Shown: piece by piece, positions 1-9,911 of the stretch
Layout: each line of letters starts with the position of its first letter
Numbering within the stretch: position 1 is the stretch's first letter
Source of the DNA: an uncultured Collinsella sp.
Lineage (GTDB): Bacteria > Actinomycetota > Coriobacteriia > Coriobacteriales > Coriobacteriaceae
Reading direction: 5' to 3'
Length of the DNA: 64,000 nt
Assembly: GCA_902470365.1 (NCBI GenBank)
Contig: CABRFZ010000002.1
Span: 1 to 64,000, forward strand
Position numbers and translations under genes: made by a program
Notes under the pieces: generated by a model
Seen by the model: only the letters and a program-made list of their open reading frames with translations
Database searches by the model: none
What the model was told of the DNA's origin: nothing

Positions 1-40
1 AGAACAGGCTTCTCGCTCGCAGCTAGGCGCAGTCGCAAAA

Positions 41-162
41 GTACAGGTTTTTGTATCTTTCGACGAAGCTCATTATACGAGTAATTTCAGGCCGTTTTCC
101 CTGATTACACAAATTGCGGCGCAAGCGGATACATCTCCATACCCCTCTACAAAAACCTGTAC
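41..162. repeat. Inverted repeat, 15 bp arms around 92 bp
   Basis: The arm GTACAGGTTTTTGTA (41-55) is repeated exactly in inverted orientation at 148-162. Both arms have an A-rich/T-rich GCAAAA-type flank on the outside. The 92 bp between them shows no convincing gene. It could be a small non-autonomous mobile element or a structured non-coding element; no target-site duplication was recognised. The short minus-strand reading frame across it (23-217) has no ribosome binding site and is not called. Confidence 0.5.
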
Positions 163-175
163 ATTTTTGCACAAC

Positions 176-204
176 AAAAAAAGCCGCTCTAGCAGCGGCT
201 TTTT
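176..204. terminator. Bidirectional Rho-independent terminator
   Basis: A 7 bp stem (AGCCGCT/AGCGGCT) is flanked by an A run on the left and TTTTT on the right, so it can terminate on either strand. It lies beyond the thrS terminator and probably serves a gene outside the window to the left or backs up thrS. Confidence 0.6.
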
Positions 205-216
205 CTCGTTTGGGCA

Positions 217-256
217 TAAAAAAAGGCGACTGTCCTTTGTGGACGGTCGCCTTTGT
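217..256 (-). terminator. thrS terminator
   Basis: Stem AAAGGCGACTGTCC (222-235) pairs with GGACGGTCGCCTTT (241-254). Read on the minus strand it ends in a T run (complement of the A run 218-223). It sits about 20 bases after the thrS stop codon. Confidence 0.8.
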
Positions 257-276
257 TAATTGTTGTGAAGTTTGCC

Positions 277-2040
<1,764 letters not shown>

Positions 2041-2139
2041 GGGTATGTTTTCTCCTCTCGGATGCCTGATGCAAGTGCGTGCGATGCGCTCGGCGTTTTT
2101 GACTTGCATCATTATAGGCAGGTTGCCTTGGTATACAAG

Positions 2140-2170
2140 CGCCCGCCGCACCTTAATGGCACGGCGGGCG
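2140..2170. other. GC-rich hairpin between the zinc-ribbon gene and thrS
   Basis: CGCCCGCCG (2140-2148) pairs with CGGCGGGCG (2162-2170). A short T tract follows only on the plus strand, so it is a weak terminator candidate for the minus-strand gene ending at 2278. It could instead be a leader structure of thrS. Confidence 0.4.
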
Positions 2171-2277
2171 ATTTTCTACGCATGCTTCATCGTGTGGGGC
2201 GGGGCTGCGGGGCGCGCGTGCGGCTTGCGCGTGACGCGCGATGCACGTGGCTTGCGGCCGGCCCGGCGATGGATGCG

Positions 2278-2709
2278 TTACTGGATGCGAGTTCGGCAGT
2301 AGGGGCAGACCTTCCAGTGCGCGTCGAGCGGGCGATGGCAGCTGGGGCACACGTTGCGAACCTGGGTGTCGCACACCGGGCAGACCACAAAGTCCTTCTC
2401 GATGGGGGCGCCGCACTGCGGGCAAGTACCGTACTGGGCAAGCTGGCGCTCGCGCAGGGCCATATCCAGCTCCTGTTCCTCGCGGTCGGCCGCGTAGGAA
2501 TGCGGGCGCAGGACCAGGTAGGTGATGAGGCCCACAAACGGGATGAGGGCGATGATGCCCCATGCCACGTAGGCGCTGGCGCCGCGGCGGCGAGCGTCGA
2601 TGAACACATAAACGACCGACAGCACGTACAGGGCGATGATAAAGCCAACAAAGGCATAGATGACGCCCATAAGCTGCGGCGACATGAGCTCAGAGATGTA
2701 CTTGGACAT
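2278..2709 (-). CDS. Membrane protein with double zinc ribbon
   Basis: A 143-residue protein of unknown function. Two hydrophobic segments lie at about residues 14-36 and 48-67 (PLDc_N-like membrane hairpin), followed by a charged linker and a C-terminal cytoplasmic double zinc ribbon with four Cys pairs: CPQC, CPVC, CPSC and CPYC. The start is backed by a GAAAGG site. Such membrane-anchored zinc ribbons are common in actinobacteria, but no substrate or partner can be named. It is transcribed towards thrS with a hairpin between them, so it is probably a separate unit. Confidence 0.8.
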   Translation of the reverse strand: MSKYISELMSPQLMGVIYAFVGFIIALYVLSVVYVFIDARRRGASAYVAWGIIALIPFVGLITYLVLRPHSYAADREEQELDMALRERQLAQYGTCPQCGAPIEKDFVVCPVCDTQVRNVCPSCHRPLDAHWKVCPYCRTRIQ

Positions 2710-2810
2710 TGGGGTGTACCTTTCGGAATAATTACAGTCCGGTCAAGTTTACCACGGGGTTTGTTTATATGGGACTACGGTTGCAAGCGGGGCTGGTGCG
2801 GACACAAACA

Positions 2811-3506
2811 TCTCAATCTGTAACAGGTGGAGGCGGAATCCGGGTCTAGATGTTACAGATCGAGACGAACGGGAGGGCCGCCGAGCAAACGTCTCGATCT
2901 GTAACAACTAGGACCAAATTTCCTATCTTGCTGTTACAGATCGAGACACAGGGCCCCTCCCCGACTTCAATCTCGATCTGTAACGTCTTGGGCCCCAAAA
3001 CCCCTCTTAATGTTACAGATCGAGACATTCAAAATCCATCGGAAGGTTTGTCTTGATCTGTAACATCTAGAACCGAAATCATCAGCTAACTGTTACAGAT
3101 CAAGATGAACGGTGAGCCCTCCGTTAAATATCTCAATCTGTAACAACTAGGGGTCAGAAACCCTTCCATCTGTTACAGATCAAGACAAAGGAAAACGTCC
3201 AATCTCAATATCTCAATCTGTAACAACAACTCGGTAAATACAGGTCTTACCGTTACAGATTTAGACATTCGAAACCGACTGATAGGTTCATCTAAATCTG
3301 TAACATCTAGACCCCAAAACGGTCCCTAGATGTTACAGATCGAGACAGAAGATCTATCCCTGACTTTAAATCTCAATCTGTAACGCATAGGACCGATTTT
3401 CCCCTCTTACTGTTACGAATCAAGACAAACGGAGGGGCCGTCTGGCAGACGTCTCGATCTGTAACATCTGGAACCCAGTTCTTCTGCTTACTGTTACAGA
3501 ACGAGA
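2811..3506. repeat. Array of nine ~80 bp units with alternating inverted 15-mers
   Basis: A forward motif (consensus TCTCGATCTGTAACA) starts at 2811, 2892, 2971, 3051, 3131, 3211, 3291, 3371 and 3452. Its reverse complement (TGTTACAGATCGAGA) starts at 2850, 2932, 3011, 3091, 3171, 3251, 3331, 3411 and 3492. The period is 79-82 bases. Forward-to-reverse linkers are 24-25 bases and loosely alike (a CTAGGACC-like start, a CTTAC-like end). Reverse-to-forward linkers are 24-27 bases, differ in sequence, and several have complementary ends (AACGG/CCGTT, GAAACC/GGTTC). Paired changes occur, for example TTTAGA at 3260-3265 with TCTAAA at 3291. The layout recalls BIME-type mosaics of alternating REP sequences; it contains no gene. 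Confidence 0.9.
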
Positions 3507-3631
3507 CAAACCTCTGACGTCAGGGGTGGCAGACAAGGTCACCGATGGTCCTGAGTCTCCCCTCGCCTGCCGTTGGCGGATACAGCGGGGCTGTTCGCCG
3601 CATTGCCGCCGCACTGGGGGTGTGCAGACCG

Positions 3632-3659
3632 TAGGATTGTCCTATTGACAGCCTGTCAA
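3632..3659. promoter_or_regulatory. Tandem palindromic operator candidate upstream of glp triad
   Basis: Two perfect palindromes abut: TAGGATTGTCCTA (3632-3644) and TTGACAGCCTGTCAA (3645-3659). They end 17 bases before the GTG start at 3677. Placement and symmetry suggest a binding site for a dimeric repressor; the regulator is not encoded nearby. TTGACA is not likely to be a -35 box because no -10 sequence fits downstream. Confidence 0.5.
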
Positions 3660-3676
3660 CTTGTCTGGGAGGCACC

Positions 3677-5134
3677 GTGGCAGAAACGTTTGATATCGCG
3701 ATTGTAGGCGCAGGCATCACGGGATGCGCCATCGCGCGGCAGCTTGCGCGTTTTGACATGTCCATTTGTGTGGTCGAGGCGGCCAACGATATCGCGCTGG
3801 GCGCCTCGAAGGCCAACGGTGGCTTGGTGCACGCCGGCTACGATCCGGCGCCGGGCACGGTAAAGGCGCAGGTCAACGCCCGTGGTTGCGAGCTATATGG
3901 CACGTGGGCCCAGGAACTAGGCTTTTTGTTCCGCCGCACCGGGTCGATGGTGCTGGGCTTCAACGACGAAGACCGGGCGCACCTGGAGAAGCTGCGCCAG
4001 AATGGCCTTGCCAACGGCGTGCCCGAACTGTCGATTATCGGCCCCGAGCGCATCCACAAGCTGGAGCCGCGCGCGAGTGCCCAGGTCTCGTGCGCGTTGT
4101 GGTGCCCTTCGACCGGTTACGTCGACCCGTTTGAAGTGGCCATCGCTGCACTAGAGAACGCAGTTGCCAACGGCGTGACGTTTATGCGCTCCGCGCCGGT
4201 GGAAGGCATTGAAGTTGCCGGCTCAGATGACGGAGCCGCGCGCTTTACGCTCGTGACGCCCGCCGGCGATGTGCGCTGCCGTTACCTGATCAACGCCGCG
4301 GGCAACGGTGCCGCAGACATCTCGCATATGGCGGGTGCCGAGGAGTTCCAGATGGTCTGGCGCCAGGGCAACATCGTAGTGCTGGACAAGGAGCCGCGTG
4401 CGCTCATGCCGCTCTACCCCGTTCCCACGCCGATTTCTAAAGGCGTTATCGTCACGGGGACCGTTCATGGCAACACCGTGATTACCGCGACCGCCGCCGT
4501 GCGCGAGCCAGGCGACACGCAGACCTATGCGGACGACGTCAACGCGCTCCTGACCGGCGCGCGCAAGCTGGTGCCTGATCTGGACACGCGTCGCGTGGTG
4601 CGCTCGTTTGCCGGCGGCCGTCCGGTAATTAAGGGAACGAACGACTTCTTTATTGGGCAGTCGGCCGTGGTGCCGGGGCTGTTCCAGGCTGCGGGCATTC
4701 AGTCGCCGGGCGTGGCAAGCGCGCCGGCCATTGCCGAGCGCATGGAGCAGGTGCTGCGCAATGCCGGCGTGGTCCTGCACGAACGGAACGATTGGGACCC
4801 GATTCGCCACGCGCCGGACGACTTTGACCGCGCGCCGCTTACGCGCAAAGAAGAGCTCATCGAGTCCGACCCCGCGTGGGGGCAGATCATCTGCCGCTGC
4901 GAGACGGTGCCCGAGGCCGAGATCGTGGCCGCGATTCGGCGCCGCCCGGGCGCGGTTTCGGTCGAGGGCGTCAAGCGCCGCTGTCGTGCCGGCATGGGTC
5001 GGTGCCAGAGCGGCTTTTGCCAGAGCCGCGTGGTAGCGATCTTGGCGCGCGAACTGGGCTGCGACCCCAGCGTGGTGCTGTTGGAGGATGCCGGTTCTTG
5101 GCTGGTAGAGGGACCGCTGAAGGGAGTGCGCTAG
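3677..5134 (+). CDS. GlpA-like FAD-dependent glycerol-3-phosphate dehydrogenase
   Basis: Probably oxidises glycerol 3-phosphate to dihydroxyacetone phosphate using FAD. The 485-residue protein opens with a dinucleotide-binding motif (IVGAGITGCAIA) and GASKANGGLVHAGYD, typical of GlpA/GlpD-type oxidases. Its C-terminal ~75 residues form a BFD-like [2Fe-2S] domain with the pattern CRC...KRRCRAGMGRCQSGFC. The start is GTG, preceded by GGGAGG at 3667-3672. The next gene begins one base after its stop, and the gene order with an NAD(P)/FAD oxidoreductase and a DUF1667 protein is the known clostridial/Thermotoga-type triad. The exact physiological acceptor is not visible. Confidence 0.88.
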   Translation: MAETFDIAIVGAGITGCAIARQLARFDMSICVVEAANDIALGASKANGGLVHAGYDPAPGTVKAQVNARGCELYGTWAQELGFLFRRTGSMVLGFNDEDRAHLEKLRQNGLANGVPELSIIGPERIHKLEPRASAQVSCALWCPSTGYVDPFEVAIAALENAVANGVTFMRSAPVEGIEVAGSDDGAARFTLVTPAGDVRCRYLINAAGNGAADISHMAGAEEFQMVWRQGNIVVLDKEPRALMPLYPVPTPISKGVIVTGTVHGNTVITATAAVREPGDTQTYADDVNALLTGARKLVPDLDTRRVVRSFAGGRPVIKGTNDFFIGQSAVVPGLFQAAGIQSPGVASAPAIAERMEQVLRNAGVVLHERNDWDPIRHAPDDFDRAPLTRKEELIESDPAWGQIICRCETVPEAEIVAAIRRRPGAVSVEGVKRRCRAGMGRCQSGFCQSRVVAILARELGCDPSVVLLEDAGSWLVEGPLKGVR

Positions 5135-5135
5135 G

Positions 5136-6536
5136 ATGGCTACGCTTGATATGCGCGACGGACGCGCGGATGCCGGAGCTACCGAGGCGGTGCAGACGCA
5201 GGCCTTCGACGTGGTTGTTATCGGCGGCGGACCTGCTGGCATGGCGGCTGCGCTCGCCGCGCATAAGGCCGGCGCCCACGTGGCCATCGTGGAGCGCGAG
5301 CAGCATCTGGGCGGTATCCTGCGCCAGTGCATCCACCCCGGTTTTGGCCTTTCGCACTTTAAACAGGAGCTCACCGGTCCCGAGTACGCGCAGCGCTTTA
5401 TCGACCAGGTGTGCTCGACTGATATTGCGCTGTTCCTGGGCAGCATGGTGCTTGGGATTGATTCGGGCGAGGGCGAGGCTGTGGGCACGCTGAATGCGGA
5501 CAAGACCGCGGGAGCCACCGCAGTCCATACCGTCACGCTCATGAGCCGTACCGGCATGCTTCAGCTCACCGGGCGTGCGGTCGTCCTTGCCATGGGATGC
5601 CGCGAGCGCACACGCAGCGAGATCAAGATCCCCGGCAGCCGTCCCGCCGGCGTGTTTACGGCGGGCCTGGCGCAGCGATACATCAATATCGAAAATCTCA
5701 AGCCCGGCTCACGTGCCGTCATTTTGGGCTCGGGCGACATCGGGCTTATCATGGCGCGCCGCTGCACGCTCGAGGGGATTTCGGTCGAGGGCGTGTACGA
5801 GCTCATGCCATACGCCAACGGTCTGCGCCGCAACGTCAAGAACTGCCTGGACGACTTTGGCATTCCGTTGCACCTGTCCACCACCGTCACGCGCGTGATC
5901 GGACACGATCGCGTGGAGGCCGTAGAGGTGAGTCGGGTAGACGAGAGCCTGGCGCCCATTCCGGGAACCGAGCGCGTTGTTCCGTGCGACACGCTGCTGC
6001 TTTCGGTTGGTCTGATTCCCGAGAACGAGCTTTCGGTGGGCGCGGGCGTTGAGCTTGACCCACGCACGCGCGGCGCCGTAGTGGACCAGAGCCTGCAAAC
6101 GGGCGTGCCGGGCATCTTTGCCTGTGGCAACGTGCTGCACGTGCACGACCTGGCCGACAACGTGACGACCGAGTCCGAGCGTGCCGGCGCGGCTGCGGCG
6201 GCATACGCGCTGGGGAGCGGCGCGAACGTCGGGCACGGTACTGCGGACCCGAGCTGCCAGCTCACGGTCTCCCCCGCCGGCATTGCGGGCTACGCGCTGC
6301 CGGGACGCATTACGGCTGTGGCACTCACCAAACTCAATTTCCGCGTGCGCCGACCGGTCGACGCCGCCCGCGTGCGCATTCTGGCAGGCGACGAAGAACT
6401 GTTTGCAGGCAAGGTCCGCCCGTTTAAACCGAGCGTGATGGAGAGCTTCCCACTGCCGGCAAAGGTGATTCAGCGCGCACTCGACCTGGGTGTTAGCGAG
6501 ATTGTCCTGTCCGTCGATCCCATTGAGGAGGCGTAA
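5136..6536 (+). CDS. NAD(P)/FAD-dependent oxidoreductase, partner of GlpA-like protein
   Basis: A 466-residue flavoprotein with an N-terminal FAD fold (VVIGGGPAGMAAALAA), a second nucleotide fold (AVILGSGDIGLIMARR) and a late FAD motif (GIFACGNVLHVHD). CIHPGFG near residue 65 and MGCRERTR near residue 150 are characteristic of the pyridine nucleotide-disulphide oxidoreductase-like member of the GlpA-DUF1667 triad. It probably passes electrons between the GlpA-like dehydrogenase and NAD(P) or another carrier. It is translationally close-coupled to the gene before (1 base gap) and to the DUF1667 gene after (4 base gap). Confidence 0.88.
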   Translation: MATLDMRDGRADAGATEAVQTQAFDVVVIGGGPAGMAAALAAHKAGAHVAIVEREQHLGGILRQCIHPGFGLSHFKQELTGPEYAQRFIDQVCSTDIALFLGSMVLGIDSGEGEAVGTLNADKTAGATAVHTVTLMSRTGMLQLTGRAVVLAMGCRERTRSEIKIPGSRPAGVFTAGLAQRYINIENLKPGSRAVILGSGDIGLIMARRCTLEGISVEGVYELMPYANGLRRNVKNCLDDFGIPLHLSTTVTRVIGHDRVEAVEVSRVDESLAPIPGTERVVPCDTLLLSVGLIPENELSVGAGVELDPRTRGAVVDQSLQTGVPGIFACGNVLHVHDLADNVTTESERAGAAAAAYALGSGANVGHGTADPSCQLTVSPAGIAGYALPGRITAVALTKLNFRVRRPVDAARVRILAGDEELFAGKVRPFKPSVMESFPLPAKVIQRALDLGVSEIVLSVDPIEEA

Positions 6537-6540
6537 GGCC

Positions 6541-6939
6541 ATGAGCACGAATGTGACCGAGACATTGCAGTTCAACTGCACCACCTGCCCATCCGAATGC
6601 CTCTTGACCGTGGAGGTGGAGCGCGACGCAGACGACGCCGTGGTAGAGGTGCGCTCCGTGACCGGCAACAGCTGCCCGCGCGGTGATACGTTCGCACATC
6701 AGGAGCTCACCTGCCCCATGCGCGTGCTCACCACTACCGTGGCCGTATCCGGCGGCGACGAGGCGCTGCTGCCCGTGCGCACGGCCGAAGCCATCCCGCT
6801 GGCACTCCACACCCAAGCCATGGACCTCATCCGCGGCCTGGTCGTCGAAGCCCCCATCCGCATGGGCGACGTCGTTCTGGATGACATCCTCGGCACCAAC
6901 ATCAACCTCGTCGCCAGCATGGACATCGACCCAGCCTAA
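6541..6939 (+). CDS. DUF1667 protein
   Basis: The third member of the glycerol-3-phosphate oxidoreductase triad, 132 residues. The N-terminal part holds FNCTTCPSEC and a later SCPRGDTFAHQELTCPMRVLTTTV, the Cys-rich signature of DUF1667, which probably binds an Fe-S cluster. The ATG at 6541 follows an AGGAGG site inside the end of the preceding gene; a longer frame starting at 6490 overlaps that gene and is not supported. The biochemical role is unproven in the family; it is inferred to be an electron-transfer subunit. Confidence 0.88.
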   Translation: MSTNVTETLQFNCTTCPSECLLTVEVERDADDAVVEVRSVTGNSCPRGDTFAHQELTCPMRVLTTTVAVSGGDEALLPVRTAEAIPLALHTQAMDLIRGLVVEAPIRMGDVVLDDILGTNINLVASMDIDPA

Positions 6940-6975
6940 GCAGCTCATTTGGGACGGGGCTTCATCCCCCTCTGC

Positions 6976-7042
6976 AGTTGCGGTGAAATAGTTCCTGTTT
7001 TATGCCATTGCCCCGGCAAACAGGAACTATTTCACCGCAACT
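6976..7042. repeat. Dispersed palindrome, copy 1 (perfect 25 bp arms)
   Basis: The left arm (6976-7000) starts AGTTGCGGTGAAATAGTTCC and is matched perfectly by the right arm (7018-7042) around a 17-base loop. It lies between the DUF1667 gene and the M24 peptidase. There is no T run, so an intrinsic terminator is not obvious. It belongs to a five-copy family in this window (others at 8207, 20526, 46001 and 47285). Confidence 0.9.
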
Positions 7043-7094
7043 TATGTGGGGGCGCTTGGGATACCATGGTGGCACCCTAGCGAAAGGATGTTTC

Positions 7095-8183
7095 ATGGCA
7101 CATGTCGATGACCAGCGTGTGGCGCGCGTGCTCGATGCTCTCGAGGCTCAGCACCCCGACTCGCAGCTGCTCGTAAACGACCCGTGGTCGATTTATTACC
7201 TGACCGGCTTTTATGCCGATATGTTCGAACGTTTTTGCGGTGTGCTGCTCGCGCGCGATAGCGAGCCTGTAATCTTGGTCAACGCGCTGCATCAGCTGCC
7301 CGAGTACGACAATGCCCGCGTCGCCTATCACACCGACACCGACGTCGTGACCGACGCCATCGCTCGCGAGGTCAATCCCTCCAAGCCCCTTGGCATCGAT
7401 TCCGTTATGCGCTCGGGCTTTTTGATGCCGCTCATGGAGCGCCACGCCGCCAGCGAGTTTTTCCTGGGCGACTTTGCCGTCACCGCCGCACGCACCCACA
7501 AGGACGAAGCCGAGCAGGAGCTGATGCGCGCGTCCTCGGCCGCTAACGACGACGTGATGGCCGACGTCATCAAGCTCGTCCACGAGGGCGTGACGGAGCG
7601 CGAAATTGCCGACCAGATGCTCGGCTTGTATCGTAAGCACGGCTGCGAGGGCTTTAGCTTTCCGCCCATCGTGAGCTTTGGCGCTAACGCCGGCGACCCG
7701 CACCACGAACCAGACGACACCGTGCTCAAGCGTGGCGACGTGGTACTGTTCGACATTGGCGGACGCCGCCGCAACTACTGCTCGGACATGACGCGCACGT
7801 TCTTTTGGGGCGAGCCGGACGAGGAGACGGCGCGCATCTACAACATCGTGCGCCGCGCCAATGAGGCCGCCGAGGCGATCATCGCACCAGGCGTGCGCAT
7901 GTGCGACCTGGACCGCGCCGCGCGCGACGTGATTGAGGAGGCGGGCTATGGGCAGTACTTTACGCATCGCCTGGGCCACTCGATCGGTCTGCAAGACCAC
8001 GAGCCGGGCGATGTCTCACTTGTTAACGAGCAAGTTGTAGAGCCGGGTATGACGTTCTCCATCGAGCCGGGCATCTATCTCCCCGGCCACACCGGCGTCC
8101 GCATCGAGGACCTGGCCCTGGTCACCGAGTCCGGCGTCGAGATTCTCAACGCCTACCCCCACGACCCAGTCCGCCTAGACTAG
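7095..8183 (+). CDS. M24 family aminopeptidase (Xaa-Pro type)
   Basis: A 362-residue cytoplasmic metallopeptidase, probably a prolidase or Xaa-Pro aminopeptidase that removes N-terminal residues from proline-containing peptides. An N-terminal creatinase-like domain is followed by the pita-bread domain with all five metal ligands in order: Asp in VVLFDIGG, Asp in CSDMTRTF, His in RLGHSIG, Glu in TFSIEPGIY and Glu in VRIEDLALV. The ATG at 7095 has GAAAGG at 7082-7087. The gene is bracketed by two related palindromes (6976-7042 and 8207-8273) and appears monocistronic. Confidence 0.92.
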   Translation: MAHVDDQRVARVLDALEAQHPDSQLLVNDPWSIYYLTGFYADMFERFCGVLLARDSEPVILVNALHQLPEYDNARVAYHTDTDVVTDAIAREVNPSKPLGIDSVMRSGFLMPLMERHAASEFFLGDFAVTAARTHKDEAEQELMRASSAANDDVMADVIKLVHEGVTEREIADQMLGLYRKHGCEGFSFPPIVSFGANAGDPHHEPDDTVLKRGDVVLFDIGGRRRNYCSDMTRTFFWGEPDEETARIYNIVRRANEAAEAIIAPGVRMCDLDRAARDVIEEAGYGQYFTHRLGHSIGLQDHEPGDVSLVNEQVVEPGMTFSIEPGIYLPGHTGVRIEDLALVTESGVEILNAYPHDPVRLD

Positions 8184-8206
8184 CTGGTCCCCAAGCCCCC
8201 AAACTA

Positions 8207-8273
8207 AGTTGCGGTGGAATAGTTCCTGGATGGACTGCTAGAACCCAAATACAGGAACTATTTCACCGCAACT
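8207..8273. repeat. Dispersed palindrome, copy 2
   Basis: The arms at 8207-8228 and 8252-8273 (22 bp, one mismatch) share the core TTGCGGTG(G/A)AATAGTTCCTG with copy 1. It sits between the convergent peptidase (plus) and folC (minus), 23 bases after the peptidase stop. Confidence 0.88.
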
Positions 8274-8289
8274 GATGAGGGGGTATGGG

Positions 8290-9633
8290 TTAACGGAGCA
8301 AGCCGGCCACTTCGCCGGCTAGGGTGATGGTGCCGGCTGCTACGAAGGGCTCGCCGGCGGCATCGAGGGCTGCGAGGGCCTCGGACACGCTAGGGTACAC
8401 GCCCGCGAGCTTATCGGCGTCCACCAGGGCAGCAAGCTCCTCCGCCGGCAGGGCGCGGTCGGAATCGGTCTGGGTCACGACCACGCGGGGGAAAGCCGGA
8501 ACAAGCACGTCGACGATGCCCGCCACGTCCTTATCAGCCAATGCGGCGCACAGCAGCGTGGGGCGATTCTCCACGCACGGATCGATCTCGTCCAGCGCGC
8601 TCACAAAGTTCTCGCAGCTCTGGGGGTTATGGCAGGCGTCGATCAGCTTGAGTGGATCGGTTCCCAGCACATCAAAGCGACCCGGCGTGGGGCAGCCCAT
8701 AAGCGAAGCGTCGAGCGCATCGTGGTCGAGCTCGCGACCCAGATAGCCCTCGCACAGCATAATCGCACACGCGGCATTCTGCGGCTGATACGCCGGCTTA
8801 ACCATCCTCGACGTATAGATCGCGCGCGGCGTGGTGCAGCTAAACTCCACCGTATCGCCCACGTGTGCCGGAAGTTTGGTCGTCGTATGGCTCACCACGA
8901 GCGGCACAACGCCGCACTCACGGCAACGGGAATCCATCACACGCTGAACGCTCGCCTCATGCGTACCCTCGCCCAAAACAACCAAACGCCCAGGCTTTAT
9001 AACCGCAGCCTTCTCCCCCGCAATGGCCTCGAGGGTATCGCCAAGGACCTTCGTATGGTCGAGTCCAATGCCCGTAATGGCGACGGCCACGGGATCGGTC
9101 GCACTTGTGGCATCCCAGCGTCCGCCCATGCCAACCTCAAGCACGGCCACGTCCACGCAAGCCTCGGCAAACATAGTCAAACCAGCCACGGACAAAAGAT
9201 CGAAGGGCGTAATAGAACGGAGCTCCTCGCCCGCCGCCTCACGACGTGCGTTGAGACGACGACCCGCCTCATACGCCGCAGAGACACCATGGGCAAAGAC
9301 CTCGTCTGAGACGACCTTTCCGTCAATCTCCATACGCTCGGGATAGCGCACCAGATGAGGCGACGTAAAGAGTGCCGTCTTAAGGCCCTCACCACGAAGA
9401 ATGGCAGCCGAGAATCGCGTCGTCGAGGTCTTTCCATTGGTACCCGCTATCTGGACGCAATCATAGAACTCGTCAGGACGACCAAGCTCATCGAGCATCT
9501 CGACGACGGTCTCGAGCAGCGGCGTGGAATAACGCGCGATCTTACCCGTATCGGCCGCAAGTGCAACAGCCTCATCAAAAGAAAGCTCCGGAACCTCAAA
9601 CGGCACCGAATACAACCCAGAACGCTTTGCCAT
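8290..9633 (-). CDS. folC: Bifunctional folylpolyglutamate synthase/dihydrofolate synthase
   Basis: Adds glutamate to dihydropteroate and folates with ATP, retaining folates in the cell. The 447-residue Mur-ligase-like protein has the P-loop GTNGKTSTTRF, the GLDHTKVLGDTLEAIAGEK segment typical of FolC, and DACHNPQSCENF near the C-terminal domain. The ATG at 9633 is preceded by GAGGGG; a frame extending to 9690 is unsupported. It follows valS on the same strand, a common valS-folC order, with 278 bases between that hold two candidate RNA structures. Confidence 0.95.
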   Translation of the reverse strand: MAKRSGLYSVPFEVPELSFDEAVALAADTGKIARYSTPLLETVVEMLDELGRPDEFYDCVQIAGTNGKTSTTRFSAAILRGEGLKTALFTSPHLVRYPERMEIDGKVVSDEVFAHGVSAAYEAGRRLNARREAAGEELRSITPFDLLSVAGLTMFAEACVDVAVLEVGMGGRWDATSATDPVAVAITGIGLDHTKVLGDTLEAIAGEKAAVIKPGRLVVLGEGTHEASVQRVMDSRCRECGVVPLVVSHTTTKLPAHVGDTVEFSCTTPRAIYTSRMVKPAYQPQNAACAIMLCEGYLGRELDHDALDASLMGCPTPGRFDVLGTDPLKLIDACHNPQSCENFVSALDEIDPCVENRPTLLCAALADKDVAGIVDVLVPAFPRVVVTQTDSDRALPAEELAALVDADKLAGVYPSVSEALAALDAAGEPFVAAGTITLAGEVAGLLR

Positions 9634-9657
9634 AGCCAAAGTCCCCTCAACATAAAA

Positions 9658-9685
9658 AGAGGCCCGTAAGCAACAACGAGCCCCT
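9658..9685 (-). terminator. Possible attenuator hairpin in folC leader
   Basis: On the minus strand AGGGGCTCG pairs (with wobble) with CGGGCCTCT, which is followed directly by TTTT, only about 25 bases before the folC start. The position suggests either a terminator of valS readthrough or an attenuator of folC. Confidence 0.35.
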
Positions 9686-9800
9686 CCCATTCAAAATATC
9701 AGCCAACACCGCTTTGCAGCGAGATCAAGGCCACAACCCTGTGGCCCTAACGCGCCAGATGCAAACAACCACGTAAACGAACTAGGAGCGGCCCGACGCT

Positions 9801-9883
9801 TTGCTCGATACAATTTCCGCACGCAAGGGACAGCACTTAATGTGCTGTCCGTCTTGCGCAGGACTGTCCGCAGTAGCGAGCAA
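9801..9883 (+). other. Structured element A between folC and valS
   Basis: The outer stem TTGCTCG/CGAGCAA (9801-9807, 9877-9883) encloses CCGCACG, a strong hairpin GGACAGCAC-TTAAT-GTGCTGTCC (9828-9850), and GCGCAGGACTGTCCG. The same ordered motifs occur in inverse orientation upstream of valS (12629-12744). It may be a structured RNA or a DNA repeat element; no known family was recognised. Confidence 0.6.
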
Positions 9884-9911
9884 TGCCCCAAACCGCGTCC
9901 CCCCGTACCGC

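Noticed and set aside
2811..3506. CRISPR array
   Set aside because: The repeats are only 15 bases, alternate in orientation, and half of the spacers are alike; there are no cas genes.
2811..3506. Integron attC array
   Set aside because: There are no cassette genes or integrase, and the 80 bp period has no attC R/L box sequences.
9691..9891. A 66-codon minus-strand frame between valS and folC
   Set aside because: It has no ribosome binding site or recognisable domain and overlaps the structured element; probably non-coding.
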